Of a DNA stretch of 5,763 nt, positions 5,709 to 5,763 are shown one piece after another (position 1 is the stretch's first letter; each line of letters opens with the position of its first letter). The DNA is from Deltaproteobacteria bacterium. Lineage in GTDB: Bacteria > Desulfobacterota > Syntrophobacteria > BM002. The stretch spans positions 1-5,763 of the forward strand of contig JAGFXI010000272.1 of the NCBI GenBank assembly GCA_017861095.1, written 5' to 3'. The translations under genes were made by a program, and so were the position numbers. Below the pieces are notes generated by a model that did not search any database, was not told where the DNA came from, and was given only the letters and a program-made list of their open reading frames with translations.

Positions 5709-5763
5709 TTTGGAGTTTGTTGCGGCTAATCAGATTTGCAGGCCGGCTCCCAGTTCCTCGGTG
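5709..5763. other. Short 3' tail with no identified gene
   Basis: The last 55 bases contain one open frame starting at TTG 5710-5712 and running off the window (about 18 codons), but there is no well-placed ribosome site and no recognisable protein pattern. No hairpin followed by a T-run is seen. Confidence 0.4.

Noticed and set aside
5710..5763. Start of a next gene at TTG 5710
   Set aside because: Only about 18 codons are visible, with no suitable ribosome site and no recognisable motif.

Overview
The window is GC-rich DNA with all genes on the + strand. It looks like a chromosomal lipopolysaccharide (LPS) inner-core and lipid A cluster from a diderm (Gram-negative type) bacterium. The evidence is the run kdtA/waaA end, lpxK, gmhB, a YcaR/Trm112-like zinc-ribbon gene, a heptosyltransferase-like GT9 gene and two GT4 glycosyltransferases. 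I cannot place the organism by sequence alone. The gene order and base composition are compatible with a GC-rich environmental lineage such as NC10/Methylomirabilota, Acidobacteria or Deltaproteobacteria-like groups, but that is only a guess.

Layout: bases 1-196 hold the 3' end of a Kdo-transferase gene. Bases 197-527 are non-coding, locally AT-rich, and carry a nested inverted repeat (about 233-317) and three copies of TTAGGCA (408-442). Bases 528-1678 are lpxK, interrupted by a perfect 47-bp tandem duplication (1078-1124 and 1125-1171) that shifts the frame; removing one copy restores a complete 367-residue protein. Next come gmhB (1690-2274), a 56-residue zinc-ribbon protein (2301-2471), a GT9 heptosyltransferase (2468-3523) and a GT4 glycosyltransferase (3520-4647). 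The last gene, another GT4 (4672-5708), is frame-disrupted near a run of six G at 5052-5057 and seems to lack a stretch of the interdomain region. The final 55 bases hold nothing I can identify.

Working together: LpxK phosphorylates the lipid A precursor, KdtA adds Kdo to it, GmhB makes an intermediate of ADP-heptose, the GT9 enzyme probably adds heptose to the inner core, and the GT4 enzymes probably extend the core or another surface glycan. From lpxK on, the spacing is tight (11 bp, 26 bp, two 4-bp stop/start overlaps, 24 bp), which suggests one operon.

The most notable observation is that two of the genes are broken in frame. The lpxK lesion is an exact, apparently very recent tandem duplication in a gene that is normally essential for lipid A synthesis. 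It could be a real mutation, a reversible copy-number switch or an assembly/sequencing artefact; the sequence alone does not decide. I did not find a clearly new biological system.
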